From contig JAFFSR010000231.1 in NCBI GenBank assembly GCA_017163975.1, forward strand, positions 186,001-250,000: 64,000 nt of DNA. Direction: 5' to 3'. Made by a program: the position numbers and the translations under genes. The stretch is from Anastatus disparis. Its lineage: Eukaryota; Arthropoda; Insecta; Hymenoptera; Eupelmidae. Below, piece after piece: positions 34,595 through 45,483 of the stretch. Positions within the stretch are counted from its first letter, which is position 1; every line of letters begins with the position of its first letter. The notes under the pieces were generated by a model. The model did no database searches and was not told the DNA's origin. It worked only from the letters and a program-made list of their open reading frames with translations.

Positions 34595-36720
34595 TTTAGA
34601 TCGATGCGAAAATAAAATTTCCCCCAGAAGGTTCGATAATAATTTCTCTGCTAACTAGCTCTAGCTCGTAAAGAAACATTTATTACGAAAAAAAAAATAA
34701 ATTCAATGCTCCGGTTTACAAAAAAAAAGAATTTTATTGACACAAAAAAAATAAAACTTTTAAGTTGGCACAAAAAAAAATAAGAATAAAAAAGTTTTAT
34801 CAGCACAAAAAAAAATTCAATCACAAAAAAAAATCCAATTAGCACCAGAAGAAAAAACTGTTAGCAAAAAAAAAAAATTTTCTAAATAGGAAGGTTTTAA
34901 TTAAAAAACAATTAATAAGAGAAAAAAATTTTCAATAAGCAAGAACCTTTCACTTAGCACTGGAGAATAAAAAAAATCCTTATTTAGCACAAAAAAGAAA
35001 ATTTTATTAAAGAAATTCTAATTCGCACAAAAAAAATTTCGATTACTGCCAGAGGTAACCTAAGGAACAACTACTAAAAAAATGTTTCTTTGCAAGCCAA
35101 TAAAGCACAAAAACTTTTTTATAAAAATCTAGTTTTTAATTAGCACAAAGGAATAAAAAAATTATGTTAATAGCAAAAGCAATTTTTCAATTAGAAAAAA
35201 AATATTTACATTAACAAATTCTTTGAAACAAAAAAAATCTTAAAAGAACTTGTCAAAGCTATGGAAATTGCAGAGAAGAAAATCAAGCTAAAGCAAAAAT
35301 TATATGCGCGAAGGAATTTATAAGCAAGCTAGCGGCACGCAAGAGCAAAAAAAAAATTATTAGAAAAGTTATTAGTTAGTTGAATAAAACGCCAAAAATA
35401 ACTCAAAAAAAATTTTAATTAATTAATAAATTTAAAACTGGAATGCACACTCAAAAAAAAAATAATCACCAAAGCAAACGCACACTCCAGCAAATAGAAA
35501 TTTTTATCAAGCGAGCTGTGATGTATCGACGATTCGATTCTGTTAATAACCGCAAGCACCGATGCTTGAGTATAAGCGAGCAAACAAGATAACTATGCAC
35601 TATAACTAGCAGACTCTGGAAAAGTTATGATATGCGTAAAGGTTATATTACTACTGAAGTTTAAGAAGACAAAAATGTTAAGCAAATAAAACTTTAAATT
35701 AACAAAAAAAAATTTCAATTAACTATCGAAAAAAATTTCTAAAACTATGATGCAAGTAGAAAAAATCTTTTATTAAAAGCAAGTGCACGCCTAAGCAGAA
35801 AGATTCTTGCGCGAGCTATGGTAAATCGATGGCTCTTTTCGTCGCTACTCGTTAGCACTCGGCGTTGCGCGTAAGCGGGCAAGCAGGATTACATATACAA
35901 CAAGAAGCAAATATGGTATGATATAATACATGGGGTAGGACGAAATCGGGGGGCACGAGCTCAAACCCAAAGAAACTACTTAGTTTTATAGCAAGGTCTA
36001 AGCTATACACAAAAAGTTTGTGCTAAAGTAATGACAATTTCAATAATATTAAATGCTCAGTTGCTATTAAAAGTGTGCAGTGTATAACGCGCGTAAGATT
36101 ACTATGCTCGTACCATAGTAGTCCGATATAGCACCGTCAGAAGAACAATTTGTTCTCTAGCTGGCACTGGTATAATCTCCTCTATATATTTACAAGATAT
36201 ATGTACAGAGGAGATATGTATATGTACATGTAAAGGAGAATATGTTCAGCCACCAAGGGCTAAAATGTCCAATGAAAACAAAATTGTTACAAACAAATAT
36301 TTTTAATTAACAAACTTTTAATAAAACAAACTTTGATCAGAAAAAAAAAATTTTAATAAAAACGATTACTCATAAAAAAATTTTCAATTCTGAAATTCAC
36401 TACTCTGCTGCAAAATTTAAAGACAAGATTTCCTCTTTATACTTTATCAAGTGACAGAATAAAGTAGTCAAGTAAAGACGGTCATTAGAGCGTCCTCCTT
36501 CAGCTTGCAGAGTTGCTATATCGCAAAGATGGCGACCACGTGGCAAAGGCCCGCAACGCACGATTCGCAAAAAAAACTTATTATTATCTCAACTATTATC
36601 TCAGCACTAGCACTTGTTCCGTTTTTCTTTTTTTTCACAGCACAGATTTTGCATAGCACAGTTTACAATTTAGCGTCAATCCCGAGGTTTCCTACAGAAA
36701 TTCCATTCAAATTTTGTCTA
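34595..36720 (-). other. Long AT-rich leader of the Gypsy element
   Basis: About 2.1 kb between the primer site and gag. On + it is full of TTAGCACAAAAAAAA-type repeats (poly-T blocks on the coding strand). A 91-codon + strand frame at 36,505-36,780 overlaps the primer site and is rejected as a gene. No domain is seen. Confidence 0.6.
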
Positions 36721-36738
36721 GCCCCACGTCGGGCGCCA
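36721..36738 (-). other. Primer binding site for a Lys-type tRNA
   Basis: On the minus strand TGGCGCCCGACGTGGGGC follows the LTR end CA after two bases. It differs by one base from the complement of the 3' end of tRNA-Lys as I know it from retroviruses and flies. This fixes the 5' LTR boundary at 36,741 and the transcription direction as minus. Confidence 0.8.
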
Positions 36739-36840
36739 TTTGTGACGACCCTGGGGATCAAAAGGTCTCACTATTATTGACCAGTTAATTAGCAGTAATA
36801 ATATTGCTGGAAGGATGACGGCAAAAATAAGGGTAGATAT

Positions 36841-38099
36841 TGCGACGAGTATACATACTTGCGCAACTTGAATTTCCCGCCTAACGGCCAAGCTACTAGA
36901 GAACAGCAGTTCTGAGCTCAGCCGCTAGGTGGCGATCCCGAACGTCGTTGCGCGCAACGTGAAAAATAAGGCTCGAGTATATAAGGAGCTGAGAAGCTAG
37001 TCAAGCTAAACAGTGTAGACTATGCTCTTCCCTCTCTCTTTACCTAAGTAAGCACACAAGGCTAAGAGAGAGCGAGATGGATAGTGGCTGGCTGTTTTGG
37101 CTTATGTAGTACCACAGTTAAGACAGAGCTTTTCTCTCTTGCACATGAGGGTAGACCAAGTGAGCACACAGGTCTACACTACAGTGCATATGCAGGAAGC
37201 ATAGAGGTACGTCAAGTGAGCACACAGGTGTAAATCCATGCTACCTATGAGCATACACTTGCAACCTTTTGCTGCCACATACCCTCCGTTGCACCGTAAA
37301 ATATAAGGGTATCGTCCACTCAAAATTTGATATAATTTTCACATCCGCAAATAATAATAGATTAAGGGTGTCGTCCACCCACTATTAATTTTTTGCATTG
37401 ATTAAAGGACTCCGTCCACCCTTCATATTAAACATTAGATTATTATAAGTTAAGGGTGCCGTCTACCCATTTTTGCCGTAGTATTAAATATCGTATCTTA
37501 GTCATATTGAGGTGCCATACACCTATTAAATTAATTATTTATTTAATAATCTTTTTGTATTTCACATATTTTTACAGGTAGAGGCCACCGACGTAAAGTA
37601 GACCGTCCGGGCCGAAATAGATCCAACGAGTCATTAAGATAATTTTTATAATACTTATTAAAAGTTTATTTCTTTTTATATTAAACAGATAAATTTTGAT
37701 TTCATTTATTTTTTATTTTATTAATAGTAAATTTCAGTTAATTATTATTTTGTTTAACTAGCCGTCAAGTGGCCCATACAAAAGATACAAAAATAAATTA
37801 ATTACTTGCAATTGTATTAGTAAGGTTGGGTTTAGTTTATTAGTATTATATAGAGAAGTAGGGCTTAGCTTTGATAAATAATTAGTACTTTTATTTTGTA
37901 TTCATCGTTGTAAATGAATCAGTTGAGTACAATGAAGCCAAGGTAATCCCTAGCATAAACAAACGTGTTCAACCCGGTTTCCTTTATCTCTCACTAACCA
38001 TCCTTCCAACTCCTGGCAATCTCACCCTGGCAATCCCTAAAGCGTCCGGAAACAGGAGATTACACGTATTTACCCCTCCTGGAAGGGAAAAACGTTACA
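36841..38099 (+). mobile_element. Solo LTR of an unrelated retroelement
   Basis: Begins TGCGACGAG and ends GTTACA (TG...CA), 1,259 bp, flanked by ATAT on both sides (36,837-36,840; 38,100-38,103). The other Gypsy LTR has the uninterrupted sequence at the same position. It contains a promoter-like TATATAAGG and, further in, about five repeats of GTCGTCCACCC type (37,300-37,520). No coding frame. Confidence 0.8.
36978..36986 (+). promoter_or_regulatory. TATA box-like motif in the solo LTR
   Basis: TATATAAGG about 140 bp into the LTR, followed by GAGCTGAGAAGCTAGTC. Position and context suit an LTR promoter; start site not determined. Confidence 0.45.
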
Positions 38100-38879
38100 A
38101 TATACATAAAAAGGAATACACATGCATTAACACTAAAATTGTACAATTAAAGGAAATATCAAATGATTCATTTAAATATATTTACAGTTATAGAAACGCA
38201 ATTATATAATGAATGTCAGTCGCGAACAGCATACGCGACGCTGCTTCGAGAAAACTCTCGCGCACAAAAGAAAGCAGCAGAAAGGAGACTATGATATAAA
38301 TATATAAAAAAGAAGAAACTACAAGGGGCACGCTAAACGACGTAATTACACGAAAAATTTCATACACAATTGTCATGCATGTGGTCGCACAACATACAGA
38401 CTGCGCAGTTATTATTAAATTTTTATGTATGTATACAAAAAAAAAACAAGTACACCACGACAGGATCGTCGCTGAAAAAAATATTGGCTATGCTTAAGCA
38501 CTCACTCACAATTATATTGACGTAGGATATATACAAAGGTGACGAACTTAACTCTACGGTCGCACGCAGCTAATTAATGGATAAAAGATGTCTGTGCTAG
38601 ACGTTGACGACTGAAGGAATGGCGGCCAAACCGTTCTTACGCTCTGCTTAGCCTTCATTCTCTATAGCAGTGCTATATGCTGCGCGTCTCGCAAGAGAGA
38701 GAGAGACAGACAGTCCTTATGCGGACCCAGGTCCAGCTACTAGGGTCAAGCTGGTATACTAAGTACATTAGCTCCATGCTTGATTTGATATGTGCGTGCT
38801 TGTATGCTGTGCAAGCAAAGGCTATGCTTTACTTTACTCGCATTGTCCGTTTTTCCACGCTTCTTAGAAATTTAGAGTG

Positions 38880-39100
38880 GAAATAAAAAATATTTTAATC
38901 GACATTTTCAAATAATTTTTAAAGGTTTTAATCTAATACTTCCAATCATTAGAATAATTAAATATTTTATAATGAATTATAAAATATATATTTTACTAAA
39001 AAATATTTAAAATTTTCCACTTAATACTAATTTCATATTGAATCAAAAATATAAAATTTACTTGTAAAAATTATTGTGTATGAAGGATTGGTAATAGACA
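38880..39100. other. AT-rich joint between Gypsy LTR and Polinton remnant
   Basis: About 220 bp of AT-rich sequence with no gene and no recognised terminus of either element. Confidence 0.45.
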
Positions 39101-39143
39101 AATTTTCGTATATTTTTTTATTGATACATCATTTTCATACTAC

Positions 39144-39385
39144 TCCAGACCATAATGTTTCAGTGTCACCCAATTATTTTCTCTTAATACATTTTTTGGT
39201 AAGCGTCTCAAATTGCGAGGTGGAGCCACAATCCAATGAGCGATAAAGTTTTTATAAATAGCAAGTACAGCCACCTCTTTTGGAATCAAGCGATTCTTTT
39301 CCTTTAGAAACTACACGTCAATCACCAGATCCATACAGTTTGCAACGAAAGTTACCCACTGACTGAGATAATAAAAATGGCTTTT
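39144..39385 (-). pseudogene. Conserved element-associated protein, fragment
   Basis: A minus-strand frame of about 80 codons with FVANCMDLVIDV, then (after one stop) PKEVAVLAIYKNF, HWIVAPP and HYGLE. The pattern DVQGF...KEhAhh...PP...L...W...HGL.W is one I recall from uncharacterised arthropod proteins often found near mobile elements, possibly nuclease-like. Function is not established. It follows the capsid gene. The frame then meets a stop where the family usually has Trp. Confidence 0.45.
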
Positions 39386-39404
39386 GCCTCACTTACATAA
39401 CGAG

Positions 39405-39440
39405 GAATGTACCACCACCACCACCACCACCACCACCATT
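39405..39440. repeat. (CCA)n microsatellite
   Basis: A near-pure CCA run just after the capsid stop region. Confidence 0.9.
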
Positions 39441-39442
39441 AC

Positions 39443-40521
39443 TTAACTGCTATAATCCACGACGACCTGTCTTAATAAGTCAATTTCGAGCAAATTGTCG
39501 TATTCAGCGTAAATCATACAATTTACAGCATCCTCTAGCAGGTCATCGAATCTTACATCGTACATTTCAATTTTTTATCAAATTCCAATGATTTCCATCA
39601 CTTGCCGATAAATCAGGTGTTTAATTAAAAGTGAATAGACAGTAACCGTTCGGATAGTCTTCACGGGTAATTAGTGAATATCTATGCCGAAGAAAGGTGT
39701 ATGATAGGCATCCACGTACATTTCGCTTTTTTTAAAATCTGGCTGTAAGTTTTTCGATGGCACTTGCATCCCATCAACGTACAGACACAAAAGATTTTTA
39801 TTAAAATTCTTAAATTTGAACGGGTGAAGGCTTTTATCTCTGTTGTAAGCTTTATTTTCAATAAAATCGAGTATAATTCTTTTCGGCAGTTAAGCTAAGA
39901 TGACATTGTCGATTGTTTTTTTTGTGCACGCTGTTATGTAACGTAAAAGCCTTAACTTTTACAAGTGTCAGTGAGTATTTTACAGGAGTCTGCGACACTA
40001 GTTTTTCGTGTGCTAGTACAAGTGATGGATTTAATCTTGCTTGACGCACAAAAAGTGTAGCCTCGATAATATTTACTGTAAAAGCACTAGCGGGATCCAT
40101 GAGACAGAAGCTATCACGAGATCGCACGAGCCTCACTCTACCTTCAACACCACCCAGTAATAATTTTTTCAAATAAGAATATCACAATGTAAATGGCTAG
40201 AAAATCAATCTTCCTGTCAACCATGATCACCTTACGGGTATTAAAACCTTCATAACCATTTGTGGTATCGTTCATTTTCTCTGCTGTATCATTGTACCAT
40301 AAGCCACTCTTCAAATGAGACTTTTAGCTGTCGGGCCATAATTTAGTAATATTTCATTGTAAGCATAAGCATCGTTTAGCGGTGAAACAGGTTTCTGATT
40401 GAATTGAGCGTCGACTTGATTGAACAACGAATGCAAAAGATTATTTATTGGTCTGTGTCAAGGGTAATTCAAAAAGTGATAATTCTGACTTGACCGACTA
40501 AGAAGATGCCGTATGCAACAT
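39443..40521 (-). pseudogene. Double jelly-roll major capsid protein, relic with internal deletion
   Basis: The Polinton/adintovirus major capsid is recognised along its length. The start ATG at 40,521 has KSELSLF and PLTQT nearby. LLHSLFNQVDAQFN, AYAYNEILLNYG and KLLLGGVEGRVRLVRSRDSF follow, then VRQARLNPSLVLAHEK. The C-terminal part has LYVDGMQVPS, PFFGIDIH, PNGYCLFTF and AVNCMIYAEYDNLLEIDLLR, ending at 39,443. The N-terminal motif is joined almost directly to LHSLF, so an estimated 70 or so residues are deleted. Stops (near 40,500, 40,330, 39,680) and at least two frameshifts also break it. The longest intact run is 104 codons (39,858-40,172). In life it would build the icosahedral shell. 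Confidence 0.85.
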
Positions 40522-40964
40522 CAATATGTTGAAATCATGGGGCGCAGTAGCGCCCCGAAAGGCAAGTTTACGAAGCCGCATCGTGCGCGACGAGACCTAT
40601 TTACTTTAAGTTTCAAATTTTTAAAATTGAAACTCGCAAAATTTATATCAAATATATGTATTTACTTGTTAATTACTTGTAAATATATATATAATATGAT
40701 GCTAATAAACATTTCATACCAAAAACAGCTAAAAAATGACGTATTTATTATTTTTTGTATGATATATAGGCTAGACCTGCGATTTCTTGTTTTTAATAAC
40801 TTTCTCATTCAGCCAAACGAATGAGACGGAAGTTGCGTGCGCAGTCGCCTGAGCAGGCGTACGTATATAAAAAAAAGAGAGAGAGAGAATATAACATGTG
40901 GCATATGCATAGAGTGAATGAGAGAGAACGAGTAATAACAGCAAACGGCAGTGTATATAAGAGC

Positions 40965-41730
40965 GGCGGTAGCGCAGTAGAGCGATTCAAGCCGTGATAC
41001 ATATGCCCGATCGGAAATGATAACAGGGCGCCGGCTTGGCCCCAACTAATTGCCAAGAAAGCCTAACAGGGCCCTCTCTAGGTAAACTGTAGTGAAGGAT
41101 GGCACTGCGTCACGGGGCGCTAGCGAGGTCCTTGGAAGGCAATGTCTTCTCTGCAGGAAATATATATCTATATATAGCATAAACTATACAAAGTTAAATT
41201 TTGGTTAGGAAAAAAGCAACTTTGCTTCTGTTGACGCATGCGCATATCGACGTAAAAAGGCTGGGCCCTGCTTGCGCCGTGTGTTACCCCTGTGATAAAA
41301 TTAGTTAGGGCCACGCCGGGCTGCCTTTAGAGGGCTTTGTGTGTTATCGTGGCTAGCCACGATATCTTTCCGATCGGGTGTATATATCACGCGTATCGAT
41401 GCGCGCGCAGACTTTTTATTCTCTTGCTCACAACTATCGTCACCATACATACATATGTATCACTGCTTAAATCGCTCCACAGGGGCTAAGGCTCTTGGCT
41501 CGCGCTCTAGTGGACCGGGGTTCGATTCCCCGGGAAAATTTTTTCGAATTATTCGGAAACCACAAAAAAACCATTATAAAGTCTCTCAGGGCAAAAATAA
41601 AAATTATTAATAAAAAGTCCCACTCGGCAAACTAAAAAATATCAAAATAATAAAAAAAGTACCGGATGATGGCCAATCATATAGACATTAAAAAGTCTGG
41701 AAAAAGCCAATAAAAATAGAGAAGAAGAAG
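40965..41730 (+). mobile_element. tRNA-derived SINE, copy 3 (split by a foldback)
   Basis: The head GGCGGTAGCGCAGTAG (box A-like) is followed by an inserted foldback. The family sequence resumes at about 41,466 with CAGGGGCTAAGGCTCTTGGC and an intact box B GGTTCGATTCC (about 41,519-41,529). The tail contains AAAAAGTCCCACTCGG, the counterpart of the CCCAGTGGGACTTT repeats in copy 1. It ends near a GAAGAAGAAGAACAGCAG run. It resembles a tRNA gene only in the promoter boxes; no cloverleaf was found. Confidence 0.75.
40982..41465. mobile_element. Foldback insertion within SINE copy 3
   Basis: The left AGCGATTCAAGCCGTGATAC is matched by GTATCACTGCTTAAATCGCT at the right. Inner arms include CCCGATCGGAAA with TTTCCGATCGGG, and CCGGCTTGGCCCCAACTAAT with ATTAGTTAGGGCC. 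About 480 bp, no gene. Confidence 0.65.
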
Positions 41731-41737
41731 AACAGCA

Positions 41738-41781
<44 letters not shown>
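41738..41781. repeat. (TA)n microsatellite
   Basis: Pure TA tract at the SINE tail; further imperfect TA runs continue to about 41,808. Overlapping YIYIYI frames are artefacts. Confidence 0.95.
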
Positions 41782-41788
<7 letters not shown>

Positions 41789-41809
41789 TATATTTTTATA
41801 TATATATAT

Positions 41810-42780
41810 TGTCTTGAAAGTGACAAACATAAAAAAAAAAGTCCATTCATATACATTAGAATAAGTGCGAAAGAGACAGCAAGAATAACAGCAGTATATA
41901 TGATGTACATACACATATATTAAATCTGATTGTTTTGATGCTATCGTATATTTGATGAATAATCAGCTGTTGCGTTGCTCCACATTTGCTTCAATTTTTG
42001 AAAATACAGTACAATTCTTAGTGTGATATTATTATTTATTTACTTAGTCGACTTTACAAAAATAATAATTAATAAGTGAATATATATGTAAATAAACTAA
42101 ATTGATTGTGATTTGTAAAGAGACAGTTTTTTAGGTTATATATATGAAAAATGTATTTTATAAATTTATTATTAATAAGCAGACAATTTTTTAGGTTAGA
42201 TTTGTGAAAATGTTAATTGATAAATATATGACAATTTTTCATTAATTCTGTCTCAAGGTTTAGCAATTGTGTACTAAAATGGTGTACATAAATATTGTAC
42301 ATTAATTGAGATTAAAAATAATATTTTGATTGTATATGATAATATGTGAAAAACATGTATATACATGTTTGGTATTACATATTTTGTAACATTATTAATA
42401 ATTTTTTTATAAAATCTACTAACATAATTATTAATACAAATCATTAACTTTATTTTTAGTTTTAAATTTAATACATTAAATCTATTAAATTATAGTTTTG
42501 AGAAATTAGCTTTTTGTTTTAACTTTTAATGTATTAAATAATAAGTAACAAAATACTACATTGAGCACTTTATTAAAAAAAAAATACTAAAAAAATATTA
42601 CATAATACACTTGGCAAAACTGAAATCTTGAAGTAAGTAGAAAATCCCAGTAACGCAAAAGGAATAATAAGTAACATTTTATTTTAATTAAAAATTGAAA
42701 ATTTGGCAAGCATTTTATTAATTGAAATTGTTATGTTAGTGTCCAAATAAAAATATACACTATGATATTAAAAATGTGTA
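41810..42780. other. AT-rich region without recognised gene
   Basis: Contains two copies of CAGACAATTTTTTAGGTTA-like sequence (about 42,120 and 42,180), suggesting a local duplication. Nothing codes. Confidence 0.5.
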
Positions 42781-42784
42781 TTAA

Positions 42785-43520
42785 GGTATCCGGACTAATA
42801 AGTGAGTTTAAACTCGAAGGAATGTCTAAAAATTTTAATGTGATAGTAATCTTTTCTTATAATAATAATAAATAATGAAACTTTTTTATCTTAAATATAT
42901 ATTAAATACAAGTCTTTGGTCCATGAGTAGCTTTAAAAAATCTGATCTGATGCTAAAAATTCATTTTATTGATCAAAGAGATTATTCGCAAAAGTCAAAG
43001 AAATAATTGATGACACTTTCTCAGTTAATTTTAAACTAGTTGACTTCATAATTTTCAGAGATCTTCAATATATATATATATATCTTTACAAAATAATAAT
43101 GCTAGAATTATGATAATATATGTTTAAGTGAATGTTGAACTGAATTACATACATGAAATTCACGAAAATATCTATTTTTTCCCATATTTTAAGGTTTTTT
43201 TAAACTAAACTTTTAAATTCTTTTTTATAATCAGAACTATTATTTTGTGAAGATATAAAAATTGAAAATCTATGGAAACATTTAAGTTATTTTGTTGAAA
43301 ATTGACTGAGAAACCTTACGATAACCACCACAATCAAGTGTTTGAATAAAAGAAAAGATTTTGATCAGTGGATGAGATTTTTTAAAATTATTCATGGACC
43401 AAAGTCTTGTATTTAAGATAAATTTAAGGTAAAAAGAAATTTTAATAATTGATATAAAAAAAATGTATCGTTACATTTCAATTTGATTTTTTTTCCAGGC
43501 CTACCTTAAGAGCTTAATCA
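42785..43520. repeat. Diverged relative of the 7.6-9.3 kb palindrome
   Basis: TTAAATATATATTAAATACAAGTCTTTGG and its inverse CCAAAGTCTTGTATTTAA flank an interior with the AAAATAATA...ATATCTTCA words found at 8,180-8,750. Inverted but strongly diverged, and lacking the GGGGCGTTTCATA ends. Confidence 0.65.
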
Positions 43521-43920
43521 ATAAGTATATATCTTTGACATTTTAGTGTATGCTTATTAAATGTGATATAATATACAATAAATATAATATATAATATACA
43601 TAATAAAACACAGAAATGAGATAATAATGTAAACGTTACATGTAATTATTGCACTCATGATAGATCATACAAGGCAATTATAAAATCAAGCTTTTAGAGT
43701 TAATAAAGGTCATGATGATCTTACAGAACTTTGCAATATTGTATTTATTCAATATGAAAAGTGGAAGAATTTTAGACTTTGAAAAATTTATGAAATCTCC
43801 CTTAAAAAAACCTTTAAAAAGGTAAAAGTGCGGCAAGTTTGCTTTTTTCTCTTAAATAATAAGAATTTTAATTTTATCTTCATAAACAATTCTTTAAATT
43901 ACAAATAATTTTAATTACAT

Positions 43921-44911
43921 TCTCCAAATATACCTTTTAATTTTATTAAAAAACTTTATTAACATTAAAACAATGTTCATATATACAATATTAGTAACAA
44001 AAATACGCCATAGAAAGTTCTGAAATCAATATGAGTAAGTCAAGTTTTTATTGTCACGTATATATATAATACAACAATTTCATACAGATTGATTTATTTA
44101 TCAGAAACATTTACCATTTACCAAAATATACTTTACAAAGTTTATCTTAACCCTTAAATGGTAGCTTCATTTTTGGAAACCTTAAATGATAACGATGGGT
44201 TACTTCTTTCTAAAGCTTTAAAAAGTATATTATATATTATTAGTAATTGATAATAGCTTTATTTTTATGTTAAGATTTCATGTGGATTAATAAATTAATA
44301 AAGTTAATTAAAAAATTTTGTAAAAAATGCAGTCATAATAGAAATAAAGATGACGAAATTACTTGTTATTTAAACATCTAATGCAAAACTAAAAATTGAA
44401 GAGAGTGATGTTATAGTTATAAACACACTTGCCAGGCCCATACTCCCATACTTAAAGATGCTTTCAGTGTTTTGACACTAAAATATTTAATAACCATTAT
44501 TTATAAAAGGTTGAAGTTTTTATACAAAGTAATTTTTCAAATATGAATTATATCATAAAAATTTAAGGTTCAAAAGAGCTTTTAATATGACAGTGGTCGC
44601 TCGCTAAACATTGTTGTAAGATATGTAAGATGTAAGTTGAGTAAAATAGTACATAGTTGTTGAAACAGTCAAAAAGATAAGGAGTGATAATGTTTCATCT
44701 ATAGCTATGGGAGTATGGGCCTGGCAAGTGTGTTTATAACTATAACATCACTCTCTTTAATTTTTAGTTTTGCATTAGATGTTTAAATAACAAGTAATTT
44801 CGTCAACTTTATTTCTATTATGACTGCATTTTTTACAAAATTTTTTAATTAACTTTATTAGTTTATTAATCCACATGAAATCTTAATAAAATTAAAAGGT
44901 ATATTTGGAGA
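43921..44911. mobile_element. Foldback element with arms of about 210 bp
   Basis: The ends TCTCCAAATATACCTTTTAA and TTAAAAGGTATATTTGGAGA are inverted. The arms continue through CTTGCCAGGCCCATACTCCC and GGGAGTATGGGCCTGGCAAG around a loop of about 250 bp. The left arm is interrupted by 43,950-44,269. Arms are nearly identical by eye. Confidence 0.85.
43950..44269. mobile_element. TTAA-bounded insertion in the left foldback arm
   Basis: TTAA at 43,946-43,949 and 44,270-44,273. The right arm has the same flanks with a single TTAA. No inverted termini are evident, which differs from the other TTAA elements here. Confidence 0.7.
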
Positions 44912-45063
44912 TTTTAATTTTCATCAATTTTAAATGGTTTTATTTAACGTCTAGCCACTGAGGATTTATAATTACCAGGTGCACTCGGCGGCTGAGCTGA
45001 TAATGTCTTATTCTTCCTCTTTCTATATTTTGATTCCTTCTCCTTTTTTGCGCTTGACTCACT

Positions 45064-45390
45064 CAAAAGCAACTTGTCCAAATAACGACAGCTTTTATTT
45101 TTAAATTTTTATTACTCTCGCAAATGCGCTCTTTGGCTGCCTCTTTGACCAGTATACCACCTAGAGTGACGTCATATAGGATATTTATAGCTGCTAGGAG
45201 AGCTTTTTTACCAAAGACTTTTTCACCTTTCTTGATCTTTAATAAAGCTGCTCGAAAGAGTCATTTAAAAAAATTACCTACTCTAGCACCCAACTGGTGA
45301 TAACCAAAACAAGGTTTACCAACTCTAACGCACTCACCCCCACCACCAACGATTCAGTTATTAAAAAAATTATCAAACTCAGATATTTTA
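45064..45390 (-). pseudogene. Adenovirus pVI-like / minor virion protein of the Polinton, relic
   Basis: A minus-strand frame of about 105 codons containing YHQLGARVGNFF, then a stop, then LFRAALL, KVFGKKALLAAINIL and KEAAKERI. The order (Gly-rich start, GhGhGxFhxxhFR, amphipathic GxxAhxxGhxxhxD, basic tail) matches the small capsid-interior protein beside penton in Polinton/adintovirus genomes. One in-frame TGA breaks it. It lies immediately after the penton-like gene on the same strand. Confidence 0.6.
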
Positions 45391-45483
45391 TCGTATGTAC
45401 TTAAAAAGAAGAATTGCAGTCGATGTGCCCTAATCAAATGAAATAAGAAATCCATGTTTGTCTTTTATATTTATTTTGATAAA

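Larger units (their letters stand above)
15462..38855 (-). mobile_element. Ty3/Gypsy-type retroelement, minus strand, with large nested insertions
   Basis: Two directly repeated LTRs (15,462-16,402 and 36,741 to about 38,855) enclose, in minus-strand order, a Lys-type primer site, a long leader, gag, RT, RNase H and integrase relics. The element itself is about 9 kb; the rest is a 13.2-kb hAT-like insertion (20,553-33,759) and a solo LTR (36,841-38,099). All pol genes contain stops or shifts, so it is dead. One oddity is a Gag-type CCHC segment located 3' of integrase. The upper end of the 5' LTR lacks about 115 bp relative to the other LTR. Confidence 0.8.
36741..38855 (-). repeat. Gypsy 5' LTR, split by a solo LTR and truncated
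   Basis: Homologous to 15,462-16,402. The first part, 36,741-36,840, matches from TGTGACGACC to GGGTAGATA. Homology resumes at about 38,104 after the inserted solo LTR and runs to about 38,855. The last 115 bp or so (the start of U3) are missing. Confidence 0.75.

Noticed and set aside
36505..36780. 91-codon + strand membrane-like protein
   Set aside because: Overlaps the Lys-type primer site and LTR edge on the opposite strand from the element's genes; no family resemblance.
15423..38884. Shared 16-bp TAGAAATTTAGAGTGG beside the two Gypsy LTRs as a target duplication
   Set aside because: Too long for Gypsy and not adjacent to either LTR terminus; the upper LTR end is truncated, so the relation is undecidable.
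41466..41540. Functional tRNA gene (box B GGTTCGATTCC)
   Set aside because: No cloverleaf is visible and the head is part of a SINE present in three copies; the segment between box A and box B is interrupted.
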